Assembly (NCBI GenBank): GCA_964568395.1
Contig: CAZMPN010000002.1
Span: 1-64,000 of the forward strand
Length of the DNA: 64,000 bases
Origin: UBA6016 sp964568395
Lineage (GTDB): Bacteria; Campylobacterota; Campylobacteria; Campylobacterales; UBA6016
Direction: 5' to 3'
The position numbers were made by a program, and so were the translations under genes. A model generated the notes under the pieces. It made no database searches and was not told where the DNA came from. It worked only from the letters and a program-made list of their open reading frames with translations. This document shows, in pieces, positions 14,922-23,569 of the stretch. The stretch's first letter is position 1, and every line of letters starts with the position of its first letter.

Positions 14922-15917
14922 ATGCCGCAACTTAGTTACAAGGATTCCGGAGTAGATATAGATGCCGGGAACTCTCTAGTCGAAAAAATAAAACCTTATG
15001 CGAAAGCTACAGCCATTCCAGGTGTGCTTGGCGGTATAGGCTCTTTTTCGGGGGCTTTTGAGCTTCCAAAAGGCTATAACGAACCGGTGCTTCTTGCCGC
15101 TACCGACGGGGTGGGTACCAAGCTAAGACTTGCCATAGAGAGCGGGAAGCTCGAAGGCGTAGGCATAGACCTTGTGGCTATGTGCGTAAACGATCTTATA
15201 TGCAACTTTGCGGAGCCTCTGTTTTTTCTTGATTACTATGCTACGGGAAGGCTTGAGGTTGAAAGCGCAGCAACGGTCATAGCCTCAATAGCGGAGGGTT
15301 GCAAGATGGCGGAGTGCGCGCTAATAGGCGGCGAGACTGCCGAGATGCCCGGGATGTATTTCAAAAACGATTTCGATCTTGCCGGCTTTTCAGTAGGTAT
15401 CGCGGAAAAAAGCGAGATAGATAGAAGCGTTCATTGCAAAGAGGGCGATATGCTGGTGGCGCTTCCGAGTTCCGGCGTGCATTCAAACGGCTTTTCGCTT
15501 GTAAGGAAGCTATTTTTTGAAAAGCTTGGCATGAGGTTTACGGACAAATTCGGCGATAGTACGCTAATAGATACCCTTTTGAAGCCTACGAAGATATATA
15601 TAAAAGAGTTTAAGGCTAATAAAAAAGATATTAAAGCCCTTGCCCATATAACAGGCGGCGGTCTGGTCGAAAATCTTCCGAGAGTTTTGCCTGAGGGGCT
15701 CGGCGCGGTGGTTCAGAAATCGTCCATCAAAACGCTTTCGGTGTTTGATTTTATGTCGCAATACGTTGAAGAGTCCGAAATGTATAGGACTTTTAATATG
15801 GGTATCGGTATGGTATGGGTTGTCTCAAAGGAGAATGCGGATAAGGTCGCCGCAAACGTAGGCGGCTATATAATAGGTGAACTTGTAAAGGGCGAAAAAG
15901 AAGTTAGGCTGGTCTAA
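14922..15917 (+). CDS. purM: phosphoribosylformylglycinamidine cyclo-ligase
   Basis: Purine biosynthesis: ATP-dependent closure of the imidazole ring to give AIR. The frame is open from TTG 14901, but ATG 14922 is preceded by a TAGGAAT ribosome binding site and gives the family start (...LSYKDSGVDIDAGNSLV), so about 331 residues. AIRS motifs are seen: TDGVGTK, MCVNDL, GGETAEMPG, SSGVHSNGFSLV and ITGGGL. It is a housekeeping gene whose promoter core has become one end of the mobile element. Confidence 0.95.
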   Translation: MPQLSYKDSGVDIDAGNSLVEKIKPYAKATAIPGVLGGIGSFSGAFELPKGYNEPVLLAATDGVGTKLRLAIESGKLEGVGIDLVAMCVNDLICNFAEPLFFLDYYATGRLEVESAATVIASIAEGCKMAECALIGGETAEMPGMYFKNDFDLAGFSVGIAEKSEIDRSVHCKEGDMLVALPSSGVHSNGFSLVRKLFFEKLGMRFTDKFGDSTLIDTLLKPTKIYIKEFKANKKDIKALAHITGGGLVENLPRVLPEGLGAVVQKSSIKTLSVFDFMSQYVEESEMYRTFNMGIGMVWVVSKENADKVAANVGGYIIGELVKGEKEVRLV

Positions 15918-15918
15918 T

Positions 15919-16722
15919 TTGAGCCCTTCTTTTATCGCTTCGCAAACTTTTAATTACCTGTTTTTGTCCCCGCTTGTTTTTATACTTCTGTTTCTTATAT
16001 CGTCTTTGTTTGTGCGAAGAGCCAGATGGCTCTTCGTCTCTTTCGCGATAGTTTTTTATTTTCTATCTACGGGACTATCGGTCAAATTGCTGCTTGAACC
16101 TCTCGAAAACGAATTCCGAAAAGCTTCGGTTTTAAATTTTAAACCGGACGCCGTCGTTGTTTTGGGTGGAGGCGCAAATGCGGACGTGCCGGATAGCAAG
16201 CTGGGCTCTATAAGCTATAAAAGATTTGTTGAGGCGTTGGCGCTTGCGAAAAAACATGATTTGCCGCTTATATTCGCCGGCGGTGGATTTGCGGCCAGAG
16301 ACGGCATAACCGAGGCCGGGGCGGCAAAGGAGAGCGCAGATAGGATTGCCGATTCTTTTGGCTTTGCGAGGCCCTCTACGATGACGCTAAACGGCGGTTT
16401 TGGCGTATTGTATGACGATAAAAGCGAAAATACGGTTCAGAACGCAAAAAACTCGATGGAGCTAATGAGGCAAAACGGCATAGAAAAACCTAGGATAGTT
16501 CTGGTGACATCCGCTTTTCATATGAAGAGAGCAAAAATTATTTTTGAAAAAAATGGGTTTAGCGTAACGCCTTATGCGGTCGATTTTAAAACCAAGCCTT
16601 CAGCAATATCTTATTTGGCGTTTTTGCCTATGTTTGGAAATATAGAAAACTCTCTTTGCGCTATTCACGAATATATCGGTATGCTGAAGTTTTTTTTGGT
16701 TGACAAAGGAAATAATAAATGA
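15919..16722 (+). CDS. YdcF/ElyC-like membrane protein (DUF218)
   Basis: 267 residues with TTG start right after purM. Two N-terminal membrane helices (about 14-55) are followed by the DUF218 domain: AVVVLGGGAN at the start, a SENTVQNA motif (ENTxxNA) and VTSAFHMKRA, as in ElyC, SanA and YdcF. E. coli ElyC acts in envelope biogenesis; the biochemical role here is inferred. Its stop overlaps the queC start (ATGA). Confidence 0.85.
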   Translation: MSPSFIASQTFNYLFLSPLVFILLFLISSLFVRRARWLFVSFAIVFYFLSTGLSVKLLLEPLENEFRKASVLNFKPDAVVVLGGGANADVPDSKLGSISYKRFVEALALAKKHDLPLIFAGGGFAARDGITEAGAAKESADRIADSFGFARPSTMTLNGGFGVLYDDKSENTVQNAKNSMELMRQNGIEKPRIVLVTSAFHMKRAKIIFEKNGFSVTPYAVDFKTKPSAISYLAFLPMFGNIENSLCAIHEYIGMLKFFLVDKGNNK

Positions 16723-17387
16723 AAAAAGCCGTTTGTATAATTTCCGGAGGCATGGATAGCGCCGTAGCCGCCAGAATAGCCAAGGATGAAGGATACGGCA
16801 TCGTCGCCGTGCATTTTAACTACGGGCAGAGGACTGAGGGAAGGGAGCTTGAGGCATTTAGGGCCGTATCCGATTCTCTCGGGGTTTTGCAAAAATATGA
16901 GATAGACCTTCCGTTTTTTAAGAATGTAGGCGGCTCCGCGCTTACGGATAAAAGCATAGCTGTTCCGATCGGGGGAATAGAGGAGGGCGTGCCTGTAACG
17001 TACGTACCGTTTCGTAACGGAATATTTCTGTCTATCGCCACCGCTATAGCGGAAAAAGAGAGCGCCGAGGCCATAGTGATTGGCGCCGTAGAGGAGGACA
17101 GCAGCGGATACCCTGACTGCACGGAGAGTTTTTTGTCTTCCTTCGAGGCGTGCGCAAACGAGGGAACAAAAAAAGAGACCGCCATTAAGATATTCGCGCC
17201 GCTCTTGCATAAATATAAAAAAGAGATAGTGGCTGAAGGGGTGAGCAGAGGGGTCGATCTCTCCTTGACGTGGAGCTGTTATCAAAACGAGCAGATAGCT
17301 TGCGGGGTTTGCGATAGCTGTAGGCTCAGGCTAAGAGGTTTTGAAGAAGCAGGGGTAGAGGATAAAATCCCCTACAAAACGGTTTAG
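16719..17387 (+). CDS. queC: 7-cyano-7-deazaguanine synthase
   Basis: Makes preQ0 from 7-carboxy-7-deazaguanine in queuosine biosynthesis, using ATP and ammonia. 222 residues with the PP-loop SGGMDSA near the N-terminus (about 9-15) and a C-terminal zinc site with the CxxxxxxxxCxxCxxC spacing in the WSCYQNEQIACGVCDSC region. Last gene of the rightward purM group; the next gene is convergent. Confidence 0.95.
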   Translation: MKKAVCIISGGMDSAVAARIAKDEGYGIVAVHFNYGQRTEGRELEAFRAVSDSLGVLQKYEIDLPFFKNVGGSALTDKSIAVPIGGIEEGVPVTYVPFRNGIFLSIATAIAEKESAEAIVIGAVEEDSSGYPDCTESFLSSFEACANEGTKKETAIKIFAPLLHKYKKEIVAEGVSRGVDLSLTWSCYQNEQIACGVCDSCRLRLRGFEEAGVEDKIPYKTV

Positions 17388-17389
17388 GG

Positions 17390-18631
17390 CTAAAAATAAG
17401 CCGCCAAAAGCATATAGGCAAAAAAGAATACCAGATGGCTGATGCCTTCCAGATAGTCGGTAATGCCGTTCTGGGTTGTTTTCCAGGCGAGAAGAACCGT
17501 GAAAATTAGAGCGCCTATCTCTAGCGTGTTAAAGTTCAGAGGCAGTTCTATGTTGTAAAGCTTGGCAAGCAAAAGCAGTATCGGCACCGTTACCAGTATC
17601 GTAACGGTGGATGCGCCCATCGCTATATTTATCACACGTTGCGGCTCATCGTTTCTGGCGGCCCTAACCGCCGTAAAAAATTCCGGCGCAACCGCTATGA
17701 ACGCTATGATAAGGCCTGCTACCGCCGGCGATATACCGAGATTTACGGATGTTTTAAGGCCGTCCATAGCCAAAAATTCCGCCAGCAGACCGATAATCAA
17801 AATAAAACCGGCCATAAAGAGGAAGTTTACCGCCGTAGGCATTCTTTCGAATATGTAGTGGTCTATCTCTTCCTCTTCCTCTTCCTCTTCCTCGTTTTCT
17901 CTATCTTGCATTCTCTTTTTAAATCTAAGAAGCCTGCTGCGAGCCGTAGCCTTGAAAAAATTTATATGTGTTTTTGTTTGGAAAATAAGAATGACTATGT
18001 AGTATGCAAAAAGCAGTATGGCCACGAAAACGCTTGCTTTGTTCAGCACCTCGGAACTATGGTTTGTAAGCGCCAAAATACTTGGTACGAGCAAAACACA
18101 AGCCGTTACGAGAAGTATTGTGATATAGCTTCCGGATGTCTCTTCGTTGTGTTCTTGCATTTTGTAAGCGAGACCGCCTACTAGCACCGAAAGCCCAAGT
18201 AGTAGATTCATGTCGACTATTACGGCCGAGATAATACCGCCTTTTACGGTATCGGCCGCCATGCTAGATAGGCCGTCGGATGTTTCTAGCAGCACCATAA
18301 ATAAAAGAAGTATTTCCACCACTACGGCGCTGAACGTAAGAACGAAGCTACCCAGGGGCTCTTTTAGTCTGTCGGCCAGTATCTCCGCTATTTCCGATAC
18401 GGTGATAGAGAAGAAAATAATCGCCATCGCGCTTGTAAAAGTAGATAGCGCGTAACTGCCTTCAATATGGAGCTTATAGGCCAAAACGCCGAACAGAACA
18501 CCGAAAAAAATGTCCCAATAATCTTCTATAAAATATCTGATACGTTGATTTGTTGTAAGTTTTGTAGAGTGTGCGCTATTCTGGGGTACGGGGGAACTGT
18601 CCAAAATATCAATCCTTTTCGTTGAAGTCAA
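17390..18631 (-). CDS. calcium/proton antiporter (ChaA/CaCA family)
   Basis: 413-residue inner-membrane protein with about 11 hydrophobic segments and the two alpha-repeats of the CaCA superfamily: SEIAEILADRL with GSFVLTFSAVVVE in the first half and APEFFTAVRAARNDEPQRVINIAMGAS in the second. The central cytoplasmic loop holds a run of nine Glu (about 246-255) encoded by a hexanucleotide repeat. Probably exports Ca2+ or other cations in exchange for H+. It may be co-transcribed with the gene to its right. Confidence 0.85.
   Translation of the reverse strand: MTSTKRIDILDSSPVPQNSAHSTKLTTNQRIRYFIEDYWDIFFGVLFGVLAYKLHIEGSYALSTFTSAMAIIFFSITVSEIAEILADRLKEPLGSFVLTFSAVVVEILLLFMVLLETSDGLSSMAADTVKGGIISAVIVDMNLLLGLSVLVGGLAYKMQEHNEETSGSYITILLVTACVLLVPSILALTNHSSEVLNKASVFVAILLFAYYIVILIFQTKTHINFFKATARSRLLRFKKRMQDRENEEEEEEEEEIDHYIFERMPTAVNFLFMAGFILIIGLLAEFLAMDGLKTSVNLGISPAVAGLIIAFIAVAPEFFTAVRAARNDEPQRVINIAMGASTVTILVTVPILLLLAKLYNIELPLNFNTLEIGALIFTVLLAWKTTQNGITDYLEGISHLVFFFAYMLLAAYF
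17866..17893. repeat. hexanucleotide repeat coding for poly-Glu
   Basis: About four to five units of CTCTTC (plus strand) inside the antiporter gene. The unit is a multiple of three, so changes in copy number alter the Glu run without frameshift. Confidence 0.7.
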
Positions 18632-19631
18632 ATGAGAACAAGCTGCTCTCTTTTCTCTCTTTTACCAGCTTCTCTTTTTCGCTGTCGACTACGAATGCGA
18701 AGTTAAAGTCGTTCTCTTCCAGAATGTCCCTAAGTTCTCGTTCCGAACCGTACAGCGTGATAATTATATCCTTATCTTCGACATTTTGCAAAGCTAGCGG
18801 AAATATATACAGATTCCTTGCCCATTTGGTGTTTTTGGCAAGATAGCTTAGCGTCTCTCTTAAGAACTGGTTATCTAGGTATTTTGCAAAAATAATAACT
18901 TTGGATGTTTTGCCGAACTCTTTTGCGTATAAAAAATTATCCACGAATACCGGGTCAAAAAACTCGGTAAACGTAAGACCGCTTAAATCGTAATCGAGTC
19001 CCATCTCGGTCATTATTTTGATAGCGTTCTCTAGATATTTGAGCTGAAACTCCGGCAGCTTCACTCTGACGCTCGCATTATCTATAAACACCGTACTTTC
19101 AAAGAGGGTCGATGCGGTAATTTGCAGTTTGCACTCTTTCGGGGCTATAAAGTGTTCTACGGTGTCCGTAGTCAGTTCGGATAAGAACTCTTCGTCGGAG
19201 CCGAATACTATGCTGGCGTCATCATTTTTTATAAGGGAGAAAAGCCCTCTTACGTCATTTTTATAGATAAATTCTACGTTTTTGGATCTGTTTAGCTTTT
19301 TTATTATCGCTAGCGTTACCTCGTCCACGCTGACGAATCTGAAACTTTTTTTTAGCATTCCGTATCTGGCAAGGCTAAAGGCGGCAACTGAAGCCTCCCT
19401 CACCTTGATGAAGGCGACTTCCGGGTCGGTAGGGGTTATCTCGTCTGAGTCGTATATTACGCCGTAAGCCCCATTGTATATAGCTTTTACGGCCTCTTCT
19501 TGGTTGAAGGCTATAAATAGATCGCCGCGCCTAACATGCAGATGGTTTAATTTTATATCTTCAAAGTATGTTATGGAAGGGGTTGTTTTTATATCTCCCC
19601 TTGTTAGGGCTACGACGTTTTCTATTCTCAT
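18609..19631 (-). CDS. MurF N-terminal-domain-like protein without P-loop
   Basis: 340 residues. The N-terminal 60 or so residues resemble the UDP-binding first domain of Mur ligases (HVRRGDLFIAFNQEEAVKAIYNGAYGVIYD). The rest has no GxxGKT ATP site and no Mur ligase catalytic lysine motif that I can find, so ligase activity is unlikely. I recall an unannotated gene in the same place beside metG in Campylobacter. Its start overlaps the metG stop by 4 bases. Function unknown. Confidence 0.7.
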   Translation of the reverse strand: MRIENVVALTRGDIKTTPSITYFEDIKLNHLHVRRGDLFIAFNQEEAVKAIYNGAYGVIYDSDEITPTDPEVAFIKVREASVAAFSLARYGMLKKSFRFVSVDEVTLAIIKKLNRSKNVEFIYKNDVRGLFSLIKNDDASIVFGSDEEFLSELTTDTVEHFIAPKECKLQITASTLFESTVFIDNASVRVKLPEFQLKYLENAIKIMTEMGLDYDLSGLTFTEFFDPVFVDNFLYAKEFGKTSKVIIFAKYLDNQFLRETLSYLAKNTKWARNLYIFPLALQNVEDKDIIITLYGSERELRDILEENDFNFAFVVDSEKEKLVKERKESSLFSFDFNEKD

Positions 19632-21535
19632 CCTATTTTTGAGCCGCTTTGTTTTGGAGTTTCCGGTCTGACCAGCGCCAGCCCGTTTGCATCTTTTGCA
19701 GCAAGAAGCATTCCTTCGCTTGTCACACCCATTATCTTAGCCGGCTTTAGGTTCGCCACTACGCATACCTGCGTCCCGATGAGCGACTCCGCGGTATAGC
19801 TCTCTCTTATCCCTGCGACTATCTGCCTAATATCCCCGTCGCCCAAATCAACTTTTAGTATCAATAGCTTAGAGCTTTTAGGGGCGTTTTCGGCCTCAAG
19901 CACCGTGCCTACCTTCAGTTCCGTTTCAAAGAAGTGGTCTATGGAGACGTATTTTTTCTCCTCTTTTTTTACCTCTTCGGCTTGCTTTGGCGTCTCTTCG
20001 ATAATCTCTTCTATTCTTGGGAATAGGGCTGTTACTTTTGATAGTTTTGAAGAGGCAAGCGGCGATTTTTCATACACCAGCTTTTCAAAGTTTTGCGTGT
20101 TTATTTCAAACCCTATGGCCGATGCGACCTCGTCCATCTTGTTTGGCATGACTGGGGATAGAAGCAGCGCGGCCCTGGCCAACACATTGACGCAAAGGGC
20201 TATTAGAGCCATAGCCTCCGCTTCCTTGCCTTCCTTCATTTTGTTCCAAGGCGCCACGGTGTCTATGGCTTTGTTGGCGATGCCCAGCATCTTCCATATC
20301 TCTTCTAGGTATCTATGCGTCTGCATGCCGTACAAAAGCGGTTCCAAAGAGGCTGTAATCTCGTCTATTTTTGCCATATCCTCTTTGTGGTATGCGTATA
20401 AATCTTTTAACTCTATGTTGAGCCCGAAATATTTGTCGCTCATGCCTATCGTTCTGCTTAGCAGGTTTCCAAGGTCGTTTGCCAGATCCGAGTTTATTCT
20501 ATCTATCAAGGCCCTTCTCGAGAAGTCTCCGTCTTGTCCGAAAGGAACCTCTCTGAGTAGAAAGTATCTGAAGTTCTCAAGACCGTACGTGTCGGCAATC
20601 TCTTTCGGATTTACGACGTTGCCTTTGGATTTGCTCATTTTTTCGCCGTCTCTCGTCCACCAGCCGTGGGCGGCTATATGTTTTGGCAGCGGCAGGTCTA
20701 GGCTTAGGAGGAATGCCGGCCAGTATATGGCGTGGAATTTTAGTATGTCTTTGCCTACTATCTGGAGGCTTGCCGGCCAGTAGCCCATATTTTTTTCGTC
20801 GCTTCCGTAGCCTAGCGCCGTTATGTAGTTTAGCAGCGCGTCAAGCCAAACATAGATGACATGCTTGTCGTCGCCTATGCTGCTTGGCAGCTTGACGCCC
20901 CATTCGAAGCTTGTTCTTGTTATGGAAAGGTCTCTTAGTCCGCTTTCTACGAATTTTACGACCTCGTTTTTCTTCGATTTCGGAAGTATGCACTCTTCGT
21001 TTTGGCTATACCAGTCGCTAAGCTGTTTTTCGTATTTTGATAGCCTGAAAAAGTAGTTCTCCTCTTTTAGCACGGTGGTAGGCTTGCCGCAATCGGGGCA
21101 GAATTCGTCGTTGACGAGCTGCGTATTCGTAAAAAACGTCTCGCAGGATACGCAGTAGTTGCCTTCGAATTCGCCTTTGTATATGTCGCCTTTGTCCCAC
21201 ATCTTTTGGAACGCCGCCTGTACGCCTAGCTTATGCTCTTCGTCCGTCGTTCTTATGAACTTGTCGTAGCTAATTCCAAAATCATCCCAAAGGGTTTTGA
21301 ATTTTTCGCTATTTTCATCCGCCCACTCTTTTGCATTCTTGCCTCTGGCTTTTGCCGACTCCTCTATTTTTTGTCCATGTTCGTCCGTGCCGGTTAGGAA
21401 AAACGTATTACACCCTTTAAGCCTTGCGTACCTGGCCATAGTGTCGGCTATTATCGTAGTATATGCATGCCCTATGTGTGGCGCGTCGTTAACATAGTAA
21501 ATCGGAGTGGTGAGATAAAAATGGTCGTGTTTCAT
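19628..21535 (-). CDS. metG: methionyl-tRNA synthetase
   Basis: Charges tRNA-Met. 635 residues: class I HIGH motif as HIGHAYT (about 20), a zinc knuckle with four cysteines (CVSCETFF...CPDCGKP, about 127-150), the KMSKS loop (GEKMSKSKG, about 296-304), an anticodon-binding helical domain, and a C-terminal Trbp111/EMAP-like tRNA-binding domain (about 535-635) that also mediates dimerisation. A Lys/Glu-rich linker joins the last two domains. Confidence 0.97.
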   Translation of the reverse strand: MKHDHFYLTTPIYYVNDAPHIGHAYTTIIADTMARYARLKGCNTFFLTGTDEHGQKIEESAKARGKNAKEWADENSEKFKTLWDDFGISYDKFIRTTDEEHKLGVQAAFQKMWDKGDIYKGEFEGNYCVSCETFFTNTQLVNDEFCPDCGKPTTVLKEENYFFRLSKYEKQLSDWYSQNEECILPKSKKNEVVKFVESGLRDLSITRTSFEWGVKLPSSIGDDKHVIYVWLDALLNYITALGYGSDEKNMGYWPASLQIVGKDILKFHAIYWPAFLLSLDLPLPKHIAAHGWWTRDGEKMSKSKGNVVNPKEIADTYGLENFRYFLLREVPFGQDGDFSRRALIDRINSDLANDLGNLLSRTIGMSDKYFGLNIELKDLYAYHKEDMAKIDEITASLEPLLYGMQTHRYLEEIWKMLGIANKAIDTVAPWNKMKEGKEAEAMALIALCVNVLARAALLLSPVMPNKMDEVASAIGFEINTQNFEKLVYEKSPLASSKLSKVTALFPRIEEIIEETPKQAEEVKKEEKKYVSIDHFFETELKVGTVLEAENAPKSSKLLILKVDLGDGDIRQIVAGIRESYTAESLIGTQVCVVANLKPAKIMGVTSEGMLLAAKDANGLALVRPETPKQSGSKIG

Positions 21536-21562
21536 AAAAAGCTATCCTAGTGTATTAAAAAT

Positions 21563-21799
21563 TTAAAATTCGAACCCGCCGGTATCGCCCTTGCTCATCG
21601 AGTTATAGACCGCCGCTACGTATGAGCGCCTTGTTTCGCACCCTATTATTTTAGGGCACGGCATGCAAGAACCGTACGCTTTGCCGTCAAAAACAACGCT
21701 CGCGTCGTTTGACGCTTGGCACTCGGCTAAAACATCCAGTTTTGCGTCAAGCGCCTCTTCGAAAACGTCTTTTTTGTCAGACGATTTTGGAGTAGACAT
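21563..21799 (-). CDS. small conserved cysteine protein
   Basis: 78 residues with a compact cysteine set CMPCPKIIGC in the middle and a conserved-looking end (SMSKGDTGGFEF). The gene lies between metG and fbp, overlapping the end of fbp by 23 bases. I recall a small gene at this position in Campylobacter species. The cysteines could bind a metal or Fe-S cluster, but this is not shown. Confidence 0.7.
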   Translation of the reverse strand: MSTPKSSDKKDVFEEALDAKLDVLAECQASNDASVVFDGKAYGSCMPCPKIIGCETRRSYVAAVYNSMSKGDTGGFEF

Positions 21800-22625
21800 C
21801 GAGAACCTTGTTTATTTCGTAGTTTGAGCCAAAAAAGCACGGCGTCGTAGAGTGGTGGTCTTTCGGGCTGAGCTCCAGTAGCCTTCTGTGCCCGTCTACC
21901 GCTTTGCCGCCGGCTTTTTCGTATACGAACGCAAAAGGGAAGACCTCGAATACCATTCTCAGTTTACCTTCAGGCTTGTCAAGCGTGCCCGGGTAGCTAA
22001 ATAGACCGCCTCCTTTTACAAGGATTTGATGGAGATCCGGCACCATGCCCCCGGAATATCTAAGACGATACCCTTCCGCAAATAGCGTGTCTATCATCGC
22101 CTTGTGGTATGAAGGCCATTTCGCCTGCGTGCCGCCTGAGGCGTTTAGTTTTCCTTTTTCGTGCAGATGTACCGTCTGGATAAACTTGAATTCGCTGTTC
22201 TTGTCGAGTCTGTACAGCTCTACGCTGTCCGTGGCTATTACCATTTCGACTCTTGGACCGTACACTATATAGACCGCCGCCTTGATGTTAGAACCCCCGA
22301 AATCGTCTTCGTATATGCCGAATATCGAACCGACGGAGAGATTCGTATCTATAAGGCTTGAACCGTCAAGCGGGTCGTATCCGACAAGGTATTTGCCGCC
22401 TTCGTTTAGCATGTCTACCGTCTCTTTTTCTTCGCTTGCTACGGCCTTTACGCTTTTTACTTTTGCCAGCTCCTCTTGTATTATATAATCGCTTTTAATG
22501 TCCAGCTTTAGCTGCACGTCGCCGCTTGCGTTTTCATTTTCGGCGTATCCAGTGTCGTCGTACGCTATCGCCTCCTGGATTCTAAAAGCGCTTCGTTTTA
22601 TAGCCTCTATAACCTCTGTCATCAT
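21777..22625 (-). CDS. fbp: fructose-1,6-bisphosphatase, class I
   Basis: Gluconeogenic phosphatase. 282 residues with the metal-binding YDPLDGSSLIDTN motif (about 104-116), the preceding EEKETV segment, and the C-terminal EVFPFAFVYEKAGGKAVDG region of the FBPase/inositol phosphatase fold. Somewhat shorter than the enterobacterial enzyme (about 330), as expected for this phylum. Overlaps mobB by 4 bases. Confidence 0.95.
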   Translation of the reverse strand: MMTEVIEAIKRSAFRIQEAIAYDDTGYAENENASGDVQLKLDIKSDYIIQEELAKVKSVKAVASEEKETVDMLNEGGKYLVGYDPLDGSSLIDTNLSVGSIFGIYEDDFGGSNIKAAVYIVYGPRVEMVIATDSVELYRLDKNSEFKFIQTVHLHEKGKLNASGGTQAKWPSYHKAMIDTLFAEGYRLRYSGGMVPDLHQILVKGGGLFSYPGTLDKPEGKLRMVFEVFPFAFVYEKAGGKAVDGHRRLLELSPKDHHSTTPCFFGSNYEINKVLDVYSKIV

Positions 22626-23113
22626 ATTTCCTTTGCGTTTTTAAAAATCCACTCTACTATTTTTTCGGTGTTGTTTAGGTCTAGTATCTCCAGCTCTTTA
22701 GGGATGTCGTATTTTGATATGTCTACGCTGTCGTCTATGGCTATCGCTTTGACGAAGCCGAAATAGTCGGGATCCAAAGAACCCCTGAAGATTCCTATTC
22801 TAGGAATCGGCAACGTCTTGAGACCTTCGACAAGAAGCACGTCGAAGTTGCCGAGCATCTCTATTATTTCATCCAGGCTCGAAGGTTCGTTTTTGAACAT
22901 CGTGGTTCTGGAAGGACTTCTGACAACCACGTTCGCGCCCGTAGCAAAAAACTTGCTGCTATCTTTTCCTTCGGTGTCGAATACGGCCTTATCCTTGGGG
23001 TCGTTTTTTATGATCGCTACCTTATGGGCTTCTTTCAGTCTTTCGGCTATTTTTACTATCGCCGTTGTTTTGCCGCTGTTTGATGGACCAGTGAATGCTA
23101 CCGCTATTTTCAT
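22622..23113 (-). CDS. mobB: molybdopterin-guanine dinucleotide biosynthesis protein B
   Basis: GTP-binding accessory protein of molybdenum cofactor maturation. 163 residues with P-loop GPSNSGKTT (about 9-17), the KNDPKDK segment after it and LLVEGLK (about 94-100). It fits the presence of a large molybdoenzyme at 48-51 kb. Coupled to fbp. Confidence 0.92.
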   Translation of the reverse strand: MKIAVAFTGPSNSGKTTAIVKIAERLKEAHKVAIIKNDPKDKAVFDTEGKDSSKFFATGANVVVRSPSRTTMFKNEPSSLDEIIEMLGNFDVLLVEGLKTLPIPRIGIFRGSLDPDYFGFVKAIAIDDSVDISKYDIPKELEILDLNNTEKIVEWIFKNAKEI

Positions 23114-23155
23114 CTTCTTCTTTTTATTTTTTTATCAAATTATAATAAAAAGCGG

Positions 23156-23569
23156 TTAATTTTTTTGCTTGGCAAGCTCGCATAGATTAAATAGCGCGTT
23201 GAAAAGCTCCGGAGGGTTTACCGGCTTTGCTATGAACTGCTCGATTCCCAGCCTTTTGAACTCTTCGATTAACTCGTTGTCGATGGCGCTGATAAGGCCT
23301 ATTTTTATTTTCGGGAACTCTTCTTTCACCCTTTTTATCAGGTCTATGCCGTCCATATGGGGCATAATCGCGTCGGTCAGTATGATATCGAAGCCCTCCC
23401 GGCTCAGAATCTCAAGCGCCTCTATGCCGTTCGATGCGGTTTTGACCTCGCTGAATATGTCGTTTAGAAGAGAGCGCATGCTCTCCAAAATAAAATCGTC
23501 GTCTTCGACATATAGAACTCTTAGCTCTTTGGAGATTTTTGATAGTTTTACTATATCTAGGTTCTGCAT
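23156..23569 (-). CDS. response regulator, receiver domain only
   Basis: 137 residues, a CheY-like receiver: acidic EDDD near residue 22, phospho-acceptor Asp66 (ILTDAIMP), the conserved Ser in GLISA and Lys in FIAKPVNPP. No output domain. Its start overlaps the stop of the next gene upstream by one base. Last gene of a leftward signalling operon, so it likely takes phosphate from the kinase at 25022-27040. Confidence 0.9.
   Translation of the reverse strand: MQNLDIVKLSKISKELRVLYVEDDDFILESMRSLLNDIFSEVKTASNGIEALEILSREGFDIILTDAIMPHMDGIDLIKRVKEEFPKIKIGLISAIDNELIEEFKRLGIEQFIAKPVNPPELFNALFNLCELAKQKN

Noticed and set aside
17388..17403. GGCT-AGCC stem between queC and the antiporter gene as terminator
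   Set aside because: The stem is only 4 bp and has no T run.
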